Assembly (NCBI RefSeq): GCF_900095305.1
Contig: NZ_FMDO01000042.1
Coordinates: 1-64,000, forward strand
DNA: 64,000 nt
Source of the DNA: Proteiniborus sp. DW1
Lineage (GTDB): Bacteria; Bacillota; Clostridia; Tissierellales; Proteiniboraceae
Direction of reading: 5' to 3'
Below, in pieces: positions 17,360 to 27,299 of the stretch (position 1 is the stretch's first letter; every line of letters begins with the position of its first letter). A program made the position numbers and the translations under genes. The notes under the pieces were generated by a model. The model was not told the DNA's origin, did not search any database, and saw only the letters and a program-made list of their open reading frames with translations.

Positions 17360-18799
17360 TTACAGGTTTATATCATTGGGTATTTTAATATAAAAGATAC
17401 TTCCTTTGTCTACTACACTTTCAACCTCTATAATTCCTTGATGTAATGATACTATTTGTTGAGAAATCGATAGACCCAACCCAGTTCCTCCTGTTTTCCT
17501 TGACCTAGCTTTATCAACCCTATAGAATCTATCAAATATCTGACTAAGCCTATTTTCAGGAATCCCTATACCATTATCTTTTACTTCGATGACACACCAC
17601 TTACTCTGAGAATATAGTTTCACCTGTACTTTTCCATATTCAGATGTATATTTAATAGCATTATCAATTATATTTATAATAGCCTGTTGTATTTTTTCAG
17701 AATCTACTTTTATTTGTATCCTTTCATCTTGCTCTAATGTTAATTTTATATTTTTCTTTTCTGCAAGTGGTCTCATTCTATTCACGATTTTCTCAAGTAA
17801 AAAATTCATATAAGTTGTTTTATAGTTAATATGAAGCTTTTCCTTGTCTAAATCAACAAGAGCCAGTAATTCATAAATAATATTATTTAGTCTATCTGCC
17901 TCTGCAGAAATATCTTCCATAAATTCTCTGTAAATACTGATATTATCTTCATTTTGATGAAGGAGAGAGTCTGATAATAGCTTAATAGAGCTTATAGGAG
18001 TACGTAATTCATGAGAAACATTAGCCACAAAATCATTTCTTTGCTTATCAACTTGATCTAGCTTCATTATCATGGCATTAAAGGCATCAGCCATGTTCTT
18101 AAATTCATCATTAGTGTTAATTTCAACCTTCTGTTTGAAATCTCCCTTCGTCATACCGTCTATAGCCTTTGTAAAACTCTCTAAAGGTCTAAAAGTAAAA
18201 TCTAAAAATATGAAACTAATAAAAGCAATCAAAACTATACTTACAGCTGATATTAAGTATAAATTTTGATTGATATGACTCACCTCTCTATAAATATCAT
18301 TTATTGAAACTGATATAAGTATAGCTCCGACTATTCTATTATGAAATATTGCAGGAACAGATACATATAAAACATGGCCATAATCCTTGAAGTTATAAAT
18401 ATTTGCAGAAGTCTGCCCTTTTAAAGCATATTGTATCTCAGTATGCCTGAAAGTACTACCTAAGTACTCTTTATTAGAATCTCCTCTTACAACTCCAGTC
18501 CTATCTACAACAATTATCCTCCCACTTATTTCTTTACTATATTCTTCTGCTATTGAGTTAATATTTGACATGGCATTGGTTGTTAGGTAATTCTTAGTTT
18601 CATTTGCTACTATGTTAGCTCTTATTAGAACGTTGGATTTTCTTTGCTCTACATAAATATTTAATATTAATCTACTAATGAAAACGTTTATTATTAAAAG
18701 TGAAACAATAACTAATAACAAATAGGTGGAAACAAGTTTCCACCTTATGCTAATAAATTTAATTCTTTTCTTATGACTTATTCCTAAAATAGTAACCAA
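17360..18799 (-). CDS. Sensor histidine kinase (HAMP-HisKA-HATPase)
   Basis: A 479-aa membrane sensor kinase. TM1 (about 23-45) and TM2 (about 182-205) flank an extracytoplasmic sensor of about 140 aa. A HAMP domain follows (about 206-260), then HisKA with FVANVSHELRTPISS (phosphorylated His near 266), and HATPase motifs NAIKYTSEYG, VKDNGIGIP, GGTGLGLSI. It lacks a PAS domain. The TTG start at 18799 lies within the last codons of the response regulator gene (29-nt overlap). GGGGAG sits immediately before it, so the exact start is uncertain. The ligand is unknown. Confidence 0.9.
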   Translation of the reverse strand: MVTILGISHKKRIKFISIRWKLVSTYLLLVIVSLLIINVFISRLILNIYVEQRKSNVLIRANIVANETKNYLTTNAMSNINSIAEEYSKEISGRIIVVDRTGVVRGDSNKEYLGSTFRHTEIQYALKGQTSANIYNFKDYGHVLYVSVPAIFHNRIVGAILISVSINDIYREVSHINQNLYLISAVSIVLIAFISFIFLDFTFRPLESFTKAIDGMTKGDFKQKVEINTNDEFKNMADAFNAMIMKLDQVDKQRNDFVANVSHELRTPISSIKLLSDSLLHQNEDNISIYREFMEDISAEADRLNNIIYELLALVDLDKEKLHINYKTTYMNFLLEKIVNRMRPLAEKKNIKLTLEQDERIQIKVDSEKIQQAIINIIDNAIKYTSEYGKVQVKLYSQSKWCVIEVKDNGIGIPENRLSQIFDRFYRVDKARSRKTGGTGLGLSISQQIVSLHQGIIEVESVVDKGSIFYIKIPNDINL

Positions 18800-19463
18800 C
18801 TCCCCATTTTGTCAAAATATATTCTGCTTGACTAGAGTTTTTCTCAATTTTCTCCCTTAGTCTTCTAATATGGACATCTACTGTTCTTAAGTCTCCAAAA
18901 TATTCATATCCCCATATAATTTCTAGTAGCTCTTCTCTAGTAAATACCTTCCCAGGATTTGATGCTAATAACAATAATAAGTCAAATTCTTTAGCAGTTA
19001 AATTAATCTCTTGACCTCTTACTGATACTTTTCTTCCTAGAGTATTGATGGTAAAGTTATCAAGTTGAATGATCTGTTCCCCAATTCTAGTTTCTCTATT
19101 ATTTACTCTTCTTAGTATAGCCTTTATTCTAGCTTTTAGTTCCAAGATGTTGAATGGCTTAGTCATATAATCATCTGCACCATATTCTAGTCCTAATATT
19201 TTACTTATATCTTCTCCCTTTGCAGTCAACATAATAATAGGAACTTGTGACTTCTCCCTTACCTTTTGGCAAACTTCTAACCCATCCATTCCTGGAAGCA
19301 TAAGATCTAAAATTATTAAATCATAGTTACCCTTTTTAAACTTTTCATATGCCTCTAGACCATCATAGGCTACATCAATTTCATATCCATCTTGCTCTAA
19401 GCTATATTTAAGTCCCTTAACTAGCAAAGCCTCATCATCGACAATTAAAACCTTGATGTCCAA
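18771..19463 (-). CDS. OmpR/PhoB-family response regulator
   Basis: A 230-aa DNA-binding response regulator. The receiver domain has DDEALLVKG, the phospho-acceptor Asp in LIILDLMLPGMDG (near 53), a TAKGED switch segment and the conserved Lys in YMTKPF. The C-terminal winged helix is of the OmpR type, ending LRTVDVHIRRLREKIE and GVGYYF. It is the first gene of a regulator-kinase-GerMN unit. The AT-rich leader contains TATAAT on the minus strand close to the start, without a clear -35. Sequence alone does not assign it to WalR, ResD or PhoP. Confidence 0.93.
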   Translation of the reverse strand: MDIKVLIVDDEALLVKGLKYSLEQDGYEIDVAYDGLEAYEKFKKGNYDLIILDLMLPGMDGLEVCQKVREKSQVPIIMLTAKGEDISKILGLEYGADDYMTKPFNILELKARIKAILRRVNNRETRIGEQIIQLDNFTINTLGRKVSVRGQEINLTAKEFDLLLLLASNPGKVFTREELLEIIWGYEYFGDLRTVDVHIRRLREKIEKNSSQAEYILTKWGVGYYFRNKS

Positions 19464-19560
19464 AATATCACCTCAACTCTAATATTATATCAAAAAAACA
19501 GTTATATATAGAGTTCTATATAATTTCATTTAATCCTCTTTTCAACATATAAAAAATGTC

Positions 19561-21468
19561 CTAATACAAAACTCTTGTATCTCCTAAACGTTTTGTAACT
19601 TTTAAATCATCTAGATATTCTATGAGAGCAATAGCTAGTTTTCTATTTGAATTTAATAAATCTCTAAGCTGAGCAACTGATATAGAACCATTTTGAGTAA
19701 TAAAGTCTTTCACTAGTTCAACTGCTTCTATATATGCATTTGTATGAAGAATATTCTCATCCTTTAGCCTTATTAATATCCCAATATCTAGTAAAGCCTC
19801 AAAAACCTGATCTATATCTTTGGTACTGTACTTTAATAGGCTATATAATTCTTCTCTTTTAAGGGGATTAAATTTATTTCTCAAAAATTCTTTCTCTATT
19901 ACATCTCTTATCTCTTCTTGTGCTGGACTAAATTTCACTTCAAAATCAATCAAAGCAATACTTTCATTGACTTGTTTTATGACTTTATCTTCTATGAGAT
20001 TATTAATGAAACTATCCCCCAATTTTTGCTTTATAGAGCCTAAATACTTACTTCTTATCTCCTCTTTTGGCATCCCAGCTTTTAGAGGATTTTTCTTATG
20101 ATAGCTGTCTAGCTCTTCCTTTATCTTGTTTGATAAGTATTTTTTATAGTCTGTATGGATTATATGCAAGTCTTTTAATAATCTATATGTTAGAATCTTA
20201 TTTTCTTCTTTTAATTGGTCAATAATTTTTTCTATTTTTTCCTCTGTCATTACTGTGGATACTGATATATCCTTTAATGTTGGGAAAGAACTACTCTTAT
20301 CTTTTATTATTTCCTCGATGACATCAGATATTTGTCCCTTTTCTTTAATCTCCAACTCTCTAATTACTTCTTTATCAAATCTTTTTCTTTTTGGTGGATT
20401 TGGTTCGAGAATCTCTCCACCTCCTATAGTCATCATAGGAGAGTAAAATCTAATAATAAACCTATCTCCTCTTTTAGCTACAATTTCTTCTTCAAGCCTC
20501 AGTTGAGCATAACAACTCTCTCCAGGTGTTAACTGATCCCTATCTAAAAACACTACTCTACATAGTACTTCACTTGATCCAATATAAAGCCTAAGTCTTG
20601 TCCTATTATCAATGATCCTTTGAGAATCTTCCAAAAGCTTAAGCTTAACATCTAACATCATTGTGGATTCCATTGAATTTACAGGTGCTATTACATTTCC
20701 TCTTTCAATATCACTTTTTTTAAGTCCAGCTATGTTTATGGCAACTCTCTGTCCACCATAAGCAGTGTCACTATCTGCTCCATGAACCTGAATTGACCTA
20801 ATTCTCCCAACCTTAGTACCTGGAAAAACTTGAATTTCGTCGCCTATTTGGAACTTACCAGCATATAATGTTCCTGTAACTATAGTTCCAAAGCCTGACA
20901 TAGAAAACACCCTGTCTACAGGTAATCTTGCAGTTTCATTTATATCTCTATCCTTAACTTCCTCAGTTAGATGCTCTATTGTCTCAATTACTTTATCTAT
21001 TCCTGACTTAGTAACAGATGACACTGGTATTATAGGGCTATTTTCTAGGAATGTTCCTTTTACACCATCTTTAATATCTTCTTCTACTAATGCTAGCCAT
21101 TCTTCATCTACTAAATCAGCTTTTGTCAGTGCTATAAGCCCCTTTTCTATTCCCAATAAATTTAGAATATTTAAGTGTTCCTTAGTTTGAGGCATTATTC
21201 CTTCATCTGCTGCTATTACTAACAATACAACATCTATTCCCATAACACCTGCTAACATGTTTTTTATAAACTTTTCATGACCTGGCACATCGATAATTCC
21301 TGCTCTTCTACCACTAGGAAGATCAAAATATGTAAATCCTAACTCAATAGATATACCTCTTTCCTTCTCTTCCTTTAATCTGTCCGTTTCTCTTCCAGTA
21401 ATTGCTTTAATTAAAGTAGACTTGCCATGATCAATATGACCAGCAGTTCCTATTATTACGTTCTTCAT
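19561..21468 (-). CDS. selB: Selenocysteine-specific elongation factor SelB
   Basis: A 635-aa EF-Tu-like GTPase that delivers Sec-tRNA-Sec to UGA codons marked by a SECIS hairpin. G1 GHIDHGKST and G3 DVPGHEKF lie in the N-terminal domain, and G4 reads TKAD. Domains II/III are followed by the C-terminal winged-helix repeats (about 370-635) that bind the SECIS RNA. It lies 14 nt downstream of selA, so it is part of the selD-selA-selB transcript. Confidence 0.96.
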   Translation of the reverse strand: MKNVIIGTAGHIDHGKSTLIKAITGRETDRLKEEKERGISIELGFTYFDLPSGRRAGIIDVPGHEKFIKNMLAGVMGIDVVLLVIAADEGIMPQTKEHLNILNLLGIEKGLIALTKADLVDEEWLALVEEDIKDGVKGTFLENSPIIPVSSVTKSGIDKVIETIEHLTEEVKDRDINETARLPVDRVFSMSGFGTIVTGTLYAGKFQIGDEIQVFPGTKVGRIRSIQVHGADSDTAYGGQRVAINIAGLKKSDIERGNVIAPVNSMESTMMLDVKLKLLEDSQRIIDNRTRLRLYIGSSEVLCRVVFLDRDQLTPGESCYAQLRLEEEIVAKRGDRFIIRFYSPMMTIGGGEILEPNPPKRKRFDKEVIRELEIKEKGQISDVIEEIIKDKSSSFPTLKDISVSTVMTEEKIEKIIDQLKEENKILTYRLLKDLHIIHTDYKKYLSNKIKEELDSYHKKNPLKAGMPKEEIRSKYLGSIKQKLGDSFINNLIEDKVIKQVNESIALIDFEVKFSPAQEEIRDVIEKEFLRNKFNPLKREELYSLLKYSTKDIDQVFEALLDIGILIRLKDENILHTNAYIEAVELVKDFITQNGSISVAQLRDLLNSNRKLAIALIEYLDDLKVTKRLGDTRVLY

Positions 21469-21482
21469 CTAATGCACTCCTT

Positions 21483-22901
21483 TTAACATTTCTCAAGAGC
21501 AAATTTTAATCCTTCAGCTATTTCATTAAATTCTTCTTCCTCAATAGTCCTTAAATCCATATATAGTTTATCTTTAAAAATTCTCGTAATAATTGGTATG
21601 CTATTAGCCCTCAGATTCTTTTCTAATGACGCAATACTCGAGTCTTCTGAATATATGACTATACACTTTGTAGGTATTTGCTCAAGAGGCATAGAACCTC
21701 CTCCTACTTGTGAATAATCATCAACAATTTCTATTTTCAGTTTATCCAAGTTCTTTTGCTCTATTTGAGACATTAGCCTTTCTGCCTTAGAAGCAAGCTC
21801 TTCTTGGGTCATTGTAAGCATTTTTAAAGTTGGAATTTTTTTAATTGCTGTCTCTTCGCTTAAGTACAATCTTAATGTAGCTTCTAAAGCTGCAATAGTA
21901 AATTTATCTACTCTCAAAGCTCTATTTAATGGATGCTTTTTCATCATATCTATATATTTCTTTCTACCAATTATGATTCCAGCCTGAGGCCCTCCTAAAA
22001 GCTTATCTCCACTAAAAGTAACTATATCAACCCCTGCTCTAATAGATTCCTGGACAGTTGGTTCATATTGTAGACCATATCTACTTAAATCTACTAACAC
22101 TCCACTTCCCAAATCCTCTATTACTGGTAGGCTAAATTTTTGTCCTAAGTTAACTAATTCTTCTAAAGATACACTTTCAGTAAAACCCAAAATCCTGTAA
22201 TTACTTGTATGAACCTTCATCAAGGCAGCAGTATTCTCATTTATTGATTTTTCATAATCTGATAAATGTGTCTTGTTTGTAGTCCCTACATCTACTAAAA
22301 TTGCACCGCTTTGTTCCATTACCTCTGGAATTCTAAAAGAACCTCCAATTTCAACTAGCTCTCCTCTAGATACTATAATCTCTTTGTTACTAGCTAAGCT
22401 GCTCAGTGCTAATACTACTGCTGCTGCGTTATTATTTACTACCATAGCAGCTTCAGCCCCAGTAATTTTACGAATAATATCTTCTAAGTGACTATATCTT
22501 GAACCTCTCATACCACTTTCAAGGTCAAACTCTAAATTGTTATAGTTTGAAGCTATTTCAGTAATATGCTCCATTATCTCTCTATTAATCAAGGATCTGC
22601 CTAAATTAGTATGGATAACTACTCCTGAAGCGTTTATTACTTTTCTTAGCCTTGGTTTCAGAGATTCCTGTACTCTATCTCGAATATCTTCAGTAATTCT
22701 ATTTATTTTGCAGTCTAGCTCCTCTAAAGTTAGATTTTTACTTGAAATTAATACTCTGAGCTCGTCAATTACTTCTCTTATTGTTTCTGTAACAATTTCC
22801 CTTGGCGATATTTTTAGAAGCTGTTGAATATTTTCATTGTTTAAAAGCTGGTCAACCTTAGGTAATCGACTATATAGGTTAATACTATTGTTCATATACA
22901 T
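21483..22901 (-). CDS. selA: L-seryl-tRNA(Sec) selenium transferase SelA
   Basis: A PLP enzyme of 472 aa that converts Ser-tRNA-Sec to Sec-tRNA-Sec using selenophosphate. The N-terminal tRNA-binding part (VDQLLNNENIQQLL) is followed by VINASGVVIHTNLGRS and the PLP lysine in FSGDKLLGGPQAG near residue 297. The length is normal for a bacterial SelA decamer subunit. It lies 27 nt after selD and directly before selB. Confidence 0.96.
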   Translation of the reverse strand: MYMNNSINLYSRLPKVDQLLNNENIQQLLKISPREIVTETIREVIDELRVLISSKNLTLEELDCKINRITEDIRDRVQESLKPRLRKVINASGVVIHTNLGRSLINREIMEHITEIASNYNNLEFDLESGMRGSRYSHLEDIIRKITGAEAAMVVNNNAAAVVLALSSLASNKEIIVSRGELVEIGGSFRIPEVMEQSGAILVDVGTTNKTHLSDYEKSINENTAALMKVHTSNYRILGFTESVSLEELVNLGQKFSLPVIEDLGSGVLVDLSRYGLQYEPTVQESIRAGVDIVTFSGDKLLGGPQAGIIIGRKKYIDMMKKHPLNRALRVDKFTIAALEATLRLYLSEETAIKKIPTLKMLTMTQEELASKAERLMSQIEQKNLDKLKIEIVDDYSQVGGGSMPLEQIPTKCIVIYSEDSSIASLEKNLRANSIPIITRIFKDKLYMDLRTIEEEEFNEIAEGLKFALEKC

Positions 22902-22928
22902 TCCTTCCTATTCTTATGTTTTTTTAGT

Positions 22929-23969
22929 CTACTCTACTATTATATATTCACTCTGTCTCTCAATTACTTCCCCAACAATTCCATATTTAGTAGGACCTTG
23001 TTCTAGTATTTTCAGCAGCTCATCTACTTTTGTTGCCTTTACTGAAATCAACAGTCCTCCTGATGTTTGCGGGTCAAATAATAGATCTTTCATTTCTTGG
23101 CTAACTCTATCATCAAAAGCAACTTTATCCCCAATAAAACCCATATTGGAGTATGCACCTGCAGGTACAAGTCCCATTTTGGCATATTCTAAAGCTTGTG
23201 GTATAACTGGAATCTTGTCAGAATAAAGTTTTATTGTAACACCACTCCCCTCTGCCATCTCTAAAGTATGACCGAGAAGCCCAAAGCCTGTAATATCAGT
23301 GCAGCTATTAGCCCCTACACTTACCATTGCATCCTTAGCAAATTTGTTTAATGTAGTCATTGTCTTAACAGCTTCATTGTACGTCTCTTCATCAGTTAAT
23401 TGTGCTTTAATAGCAGTATTTATTACACCAATGCCTATTGGTTTAGTCAAAACTAGTACATCACCAACTTGAGCATTGCAGTTTGTAAGAACTTGACTTG
23501 GATGAATAAATCCACTTACGCTAAGTCCATATTTAGGCTCATCATCTTCTACTGTATGTCCTCCTATAAGGATTGCATTCGCCTCTGCAACCTTGTCATA
23601 TCCTCCTTTTAGTATTTCTGCCATAATATTTGGAGACAGACATGTTGGGAAGCAAATAATATTCATGGCTAATTTGGGTTCTCCCCCCATTGCATATATA
23701 TCACTTAATGAGTTAGCTGCTGCAATCTGACCAAATGTATAAGGGTCATCTACAACTGGAGTAAAGAAATCTATTGTCTGGATAAGTGCAGTCTCTTCAT
23801 TTATTTTATATACAGCTGCATCATCAGAGGTTTCTATACCTACTATAAGATTTTCATCAGTTGCTTTTGGTAATTGACACAGTACCTGTGCCAAGGTATC
23901 AGGACCTATTTTTGCTGCTCAGCCTGAGCTTTTTGACATTTCTGTAAGTCTTTTCTCTTTTTGCGACAT
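22929..23969 (-). CDS. selD: Selenide water dikinase SelD (selenoprotein, Sec17)
   Basis: Makes selenophosphate from selenide and ATP. An ordinary reading would start at a downstream Leu/Met-like codon and miss the active site. The real start is ATG at 23967-23969, eight bases after GAGGTG, and the frame runs to codon 17, TGA (23919-23921), in the context SKSSG-U-AAKIGPDTL. In SelD this is the catalytic Cys/Sec position, followed by the conserved Lys. The full product is 346 aa, with the ATP-binding DDAAVY and DFFTPVVDDP segments. It is therefore selenium-dependent in its own synthesis. It lies 12 nt from comEA and leads into selA-selB. Confidence 0.96.
23894..23907 (-). promoter_or_regulatory. 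Candidate bacterial SECIS hairpin in selD
   Basis: Eleven nt after the UGA, the coding strand can form AGGT-CCTGAT-ACCT (4-bp stem, 6-nt loop). A second, stronger stem, TTGGCACAG with CTGTGTCAA, follows about 10 nt later. Bacterial SECIS elements lie about this far downstream of UGA. Which hairpin SelB reads is not determined here. Confidence 0.45.
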
Positions 23970-23981
23970 ATTTTTCACCTC

Positions 23982-24629
23982 TTATTTAACTATTATAAAT
24001 TCCTTGATTGCATCAAGTTTTTTATCACCTATTCCAGATACTTTTTTTAAATCATCTATATTGGAAAATTTATGACTTTGTCTATACTCTATTATTCTTT
24101 CAGCTATTACAGGACCTATTCCAGGAAGACCTTGAAGCTCCTCTTTAGTTGCAGTGTTAACATTTATTTTTCCTTGATTAGAACTCATACTATTTGCTTG
24201 ATTTGTGGTGATATTATCTATTTCAGAAGCGTCTTCACCAACTCTAGGAATATAGATTTTCTCCTCATCACTTACTCTTTTAGCTAGGTTGATTCTTTTT
24301 TCATCAGCATATTGTGTCAATCCGCCTGCAATATTAACCACATCAATAACTCTAGCCCCTTCAACTAATTCTACCACACCTGGATTAATTATTTCACCAT
24401 CTATATGAACTAATATTTTCTTAGGAGAACTTTCTGTATTCTCTTCATTTGAATTACCCTCTTCGTAACTTGACACCTCTACATCATTTATTTCCACAAT
24501 TCCACTTTTTGTATCAGTTTTTATTAATTCCATATCTTTTTTTATATAAAATTCATACCCAAATACTAAGATAACTATAATAACAAATATTAGTATAACG
24601 ATTTGCTCTCTTTTTGTAAAGTTGCCCAT
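23982..24629 (-). CDS. comEA: ComEA-family helix-hairpin-helix protein
   Basis: A 215-aa membrane-anchored DNA-binding protein. One N-terminal TM helix (about 8-25) is followed by an acidic linker, an SLBB domain (about 80-130; KILVHIDGEIINPGVV) and a C-terminal double helix-hairpin-helix (GKINVNTATKEELQGLPGIG, VSGIGDKKLDAI). In competent bacteria ComEA binds incoming DNA at the cell surface. Start chosen at ATG 24629 behind GGGGTGA. It lies immediately upstream of selD and may share its transcript. No comEC is adjacent. Confidence 0.88.
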   Translation of the reverse strand: MGNFTKREQIVILIFVIIVILVFGYEFYIKKDMELIKTDTKSGIVEINDVEVSSYEEGNSNEENTESSPKKILVHIDGEIINPGVVELVEGARVIDVVNIAGGLTQYADEKRINLAKRVSDEEKIYIPRVGEDASEIDNITTNQANSMSSNQGKINVNTATKEELQGLPGIGPVIAERIIEYRQSHKFSNIDDLKKVSGIGDKKLDAIKEFIIVK

Positions 24630-24805
24630 AAAAATCACCCCAATATATACATATTCTTACCATATTATTCTATAGAATACATGTATATCCTTCAATTGAC
24701 ATTAAAAAAGTAAGTTTTAAATAAAGATATGAAAATTTTTAGCATTTTACTTAAAAAACATGTCATATTTTGATATACTATAAAGAGATAAAAAGCGGAG
24801 GTGGT

Positions 24806-26086
24806 ATGTTGAGAAAATTTATTGTTTTTTTCTTAGTATTATTTTTAGTTTTCAATTTTGAAAAACATGTACTAGCTAATGAACCAGATATATCTGCTGA
24901 AGCTGCAATTTTAATTGATGCGAATACTGGTACAATTCTATATGAGAAAAATACACATAGTAAAATGTTTCCTGCAAGTACAACAAAAATATTAACTGCA
25001 ATAATAGCTATTGAAAAAGGTAATCTTGAGCAAAAAATAACCGTAGATAAAGAAACACCTTATGAAATTAAGGGTAGCCACATTTCTCTTGAACCTGATG
25101 AAGTATTAACTATGAAGGATTTAGTATATGCAACTCTTATAGAATCTGCTAACGATGCAGCAACGGTTATAGGCAAACAAATTTCTGGCTCCACTGAAAA
25201 ATTTACAAAACTTATGAATAGTAAGGCCAAAGAAATAGGTGCTAAAAACTCAAATTTTGTAAACGCAAGCGGATTACATGATGATAATCATTATACTACA
25301 GCACATGATTTGGCTATGATTGCAAAGTATGCAATGGAAAATGATTTATTTAGAGATATTGTTTCATTATATACATATAAGATAGAGCCAACTAATAAAA
25401 AATCAGATTCAAGAACTCTTTGGTCTTCAAATAAATTACTGTATTCAACAGACAAAATAAATGTTGATGGAAAAAATGTAACTATTAAGTATGATGGCAT
25501 CATTGGTGTCAAAACTGGATATACTCCTGAAGCTCAAAGTTGCTTAGTAGCTTCAGCTGAAAGAAATGGGCAGAGGTTAATCAGCGTAGTTCTAAAAACT
25601 ACTGGTAACAATGTTTTCATAGATACACATAAACTTTTAAATTATGGCTTTGATAACTTCTCTAGTGCAAGACTTGCTTTTAAAAATGAGTTTATTGACA
25701 ATATCGACGTTGAAAATGGAGATAAGCCAATTGTTACTGGGATAGTAGGTAATGACCTATACAGTCTTGTGCCTAAAGGAAAAGAAAATGAAGTTAAAAG
25801 GAACATTGTTTTACCTGAAAAAATATCGGCTCCAATATCCAAAGGACAGGTTATAGGGAAAATCGAACTTAAATTAGATGATAAAATAATAGATACTGTT
25901 AATATTGTCTCCGCTATGGAAATAAATCAAAAAGCAACCTTTGATGTAATTGCAATGAATAGCAAAGACTCAATTTTTAAGAAATGGTGGCTATGGTTGA
26001 TTATTTTAGTAGTAGGCTGGAGAATATCTGTTGAGTTTAGGAGACGAAGGATTAGACGAAGAAGAAAATCTTATTTGTATAGATAG
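24806..26086 (+). CDS. dacF: D-alanyl-D-alanine carboxypeptidase (DacF/PBP5-like)
   Basis: A 426-aa low-molecular-weight penicillin-binding protein (peptidase S11) that trims peptidoglycan stem peptides. It has a signal peptide (about 1-25), then the catalytic SXXK in FPASTTKILTA, SXN in IESANDAAT and KTG in GVKTGYTPEA. A PBP5 C-terminal domain is followed by a C-terminal TM helix (about 398-415) and a basic tail. Start chosen at ATG 24806 just after GGAGGTGG; the frame is open to 24770 without support. It is transcribed divergently from comEA-selD. Confidence 0.93.
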   Translation: MLRKFIVFFLVLFLVFNFEKHVLANEPDISAEAAILIDANTGTILYEKNTHSKMFPASTTKILTAIIAIEKGNLEQKITVDKETPYEIKGSHISLEPDEVLTMKDLVYATLIESANDAATVIGKQISGSTEKFTKLMNSKAKEIGAKNSNFVNASGLHDDNHYTTAHDLAMIAKYAMENDLFRDIVSLYTYKIEPTNKKSDSRTLWSSNKLLYSTDKINVDGKNVTIKYDGIIGVKTGYTPEAQSCLVASAERNGQRLISVVLKTTGNNVFIDTHKLLNYGFDNFSSARLAFKNEFIDNIDVENGDKPIVTGIVGNDLYSLVPKGKENEVKRNIVLPEKISAPISKGQVIGKIELKLDDKIIDTVNIVSAMEINQKATFDVIAMNSKDSIFKKWWLWLIILVVGWRISVEFRRRRIRRRRKSYLYR

Positions 26087-26202
26087 ACTAGGACCACAGA
26101 AAACATTAGATTATTCTTAACTTATATAGTATAGTAGATTTAGGACAAGGTTAATCCCAATAATTTATGGATCATAACTTAAAATCTTCAAAAATTTTAA
26201 TA

Positions 26203-26230
26203 TAAAAAGGTGACTAATGTCACCTTTTTA
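26203..26230. terminator. Bidirectional terminator between dacF and ridA
   Basis: A 12-bp stem (26203-26214 with 26219-26230) around TAAT, flanked by A-rich and T-rich runs on both sides. It can end dacF on the plus strand and ridA on the minus strand. Confidence 0.85.
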
Positions 26231-26608
26231 TATTATTGCTATTGCTTCTACTTCTACATTTCCATCCTTAGGTAATCTAGCTACCTCAACGCAGGATCTT
26301 GCAGGCTTATGTTCATTAAAAAATTCTCCATATACTTCATTAATTAAGCCAAATTGATTCATATCCTTTATAAATACTGTAGTCTTAACAACATTGCTAA
26401 GCGAAGCCCCTGCAGCCTCTAATACAGCCTTAAGATTATTTAATGCTTGTCTTGTTTCATCCTGTATCGTTCCTTCTACTATATTCCCAGTAGCGGGGTT
26501 AATACCCAGCTGGCCAGAAGTAAAAAGCATGTTTCCAGCACCTATTGCCTGAGAATATGGACCTATTGCCTTTGGTGCTTCTTCAGTAAATATTGATTTT
26601 AATTCCAT
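26228..26608 (-). CDS. ridA: RidA family 2-iminobutanoate/2-iminopropanoate deaminase
   Basis: A 126-aa enzyme that hydrolyses reactive enamine/imine intermediates from PLP enzymes. It shows the family hallmarks [12 protein letters not shown] at the N-terminus, [11 protein letters not shown], and the C-terminal [23 protein letters not shown] with the catalytic Arg and Glu. The length is standard. It follows a YheO-like regulator gene by 27 nt. Confidence 0.95.
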   Translation of the reverse strand: MELKSIFTEEAPKAIGPYSQAIGAGNMLFTSGQLGINPATGNIVEGTIQDETRQALNNLKAVLEAAGASLSNVVKTTVFIKDMNQFGLINEVYGEFFNEHKPARSCVEVARLPKDGNVEVEAIAII

Positions 26609-26635
26609 TTATGTAACCTCCTTGAATATATATTT

Positions 26636-27283
26636 TTAACGTATTTCCTCTAGATAATTATATATTGTATATCTTGAAACACAAAGCATCTCTGCAACAT
26701 ATTCAATAGAACCTTTTACAAGAAATATACCTTTATCGTTAAGTATTCTTACAATTTTTACTTTGTCCTCTTTACTAAGATAAGATATAGGCTTACCAAT
26801 CTCATCTACTACATCAGACACTAATCTTTCCATTAAGTTGATAATATTGTTATTGTCTTTCTTTTTACTTGCTTTTGACTCATTTTTAGCAATATCATCA
26901 ATCTCACAAAAATTCTGAAAAATCTTACTAGCTAATAAAATATCAGTTATATCAAAGCTTATTATCAGAGTCATGTGTTCTTGCTTTAACCTGTCTTCAA
27001 GTATAAATAGAGCTGCCTTTACATTTCTTCCTTCTTTAGTAGTATAAGAAAAAATAGTGTACCCATTATGAACTTCGACTTTATTATAAGCCTCAAGTTC
27101 ATAATGGTTCAACGTATCTTCAGGTTTTCTACCTGTAACTTGATTACTTACATTAAAAATTAGCTTATGACTTGAATCCTTGCTACTATATAACGCTACT
27201 TCACAGTTGTGCCCAAGTAATTTTCCTAAACCGTCTGCAAAGGAAGTAAGCTTATCTACCAAATCGTTCATATCAACTTCCAT
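26636..27283 (-). CDS. YheO-like PAS/HTH transcriptional regulator (DauR-type)
   Basis: A 215-aa predicted DNA-binding regulator. The N-terminal YheO-like PAS domain (about 8-120; GKLLGHNCEVALYSSKD and TGRKPEDTL) is followed by a linker. A C-terminal helix-turn-helix reads FLVKGSIEYVAEMLCVSRYTIYNYLEE, as in DauR-like proteins that often govern amino-acid or imine metabolism. Its position just upstream of ridA in the same direction suggests co-expression or control of ridA. The ligand is unknown. Confidence 0.85.
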   Translation of the reverse strand: MEVDMNDLVDKLTSFADGLGKLLGHNCEVALYSSKDSSHKLIFNVSNQVTGRKPEDTLNHYELEAYNKVEVHNGYTIFSYTTKEGRNVKAALFILEDRLKQEHMTLIISFDITDILLASKIFQNFCEIDDIAKNESKASKKKDNNNIINLMERLVSDVVDEIGKPISYLSKEDKVKIVRILNDKGIFLVKGSIEYVAEMLCVSRYTIYNYLEEIR

Positions 27284-27299
27284 GATTCATACCTTCTTC

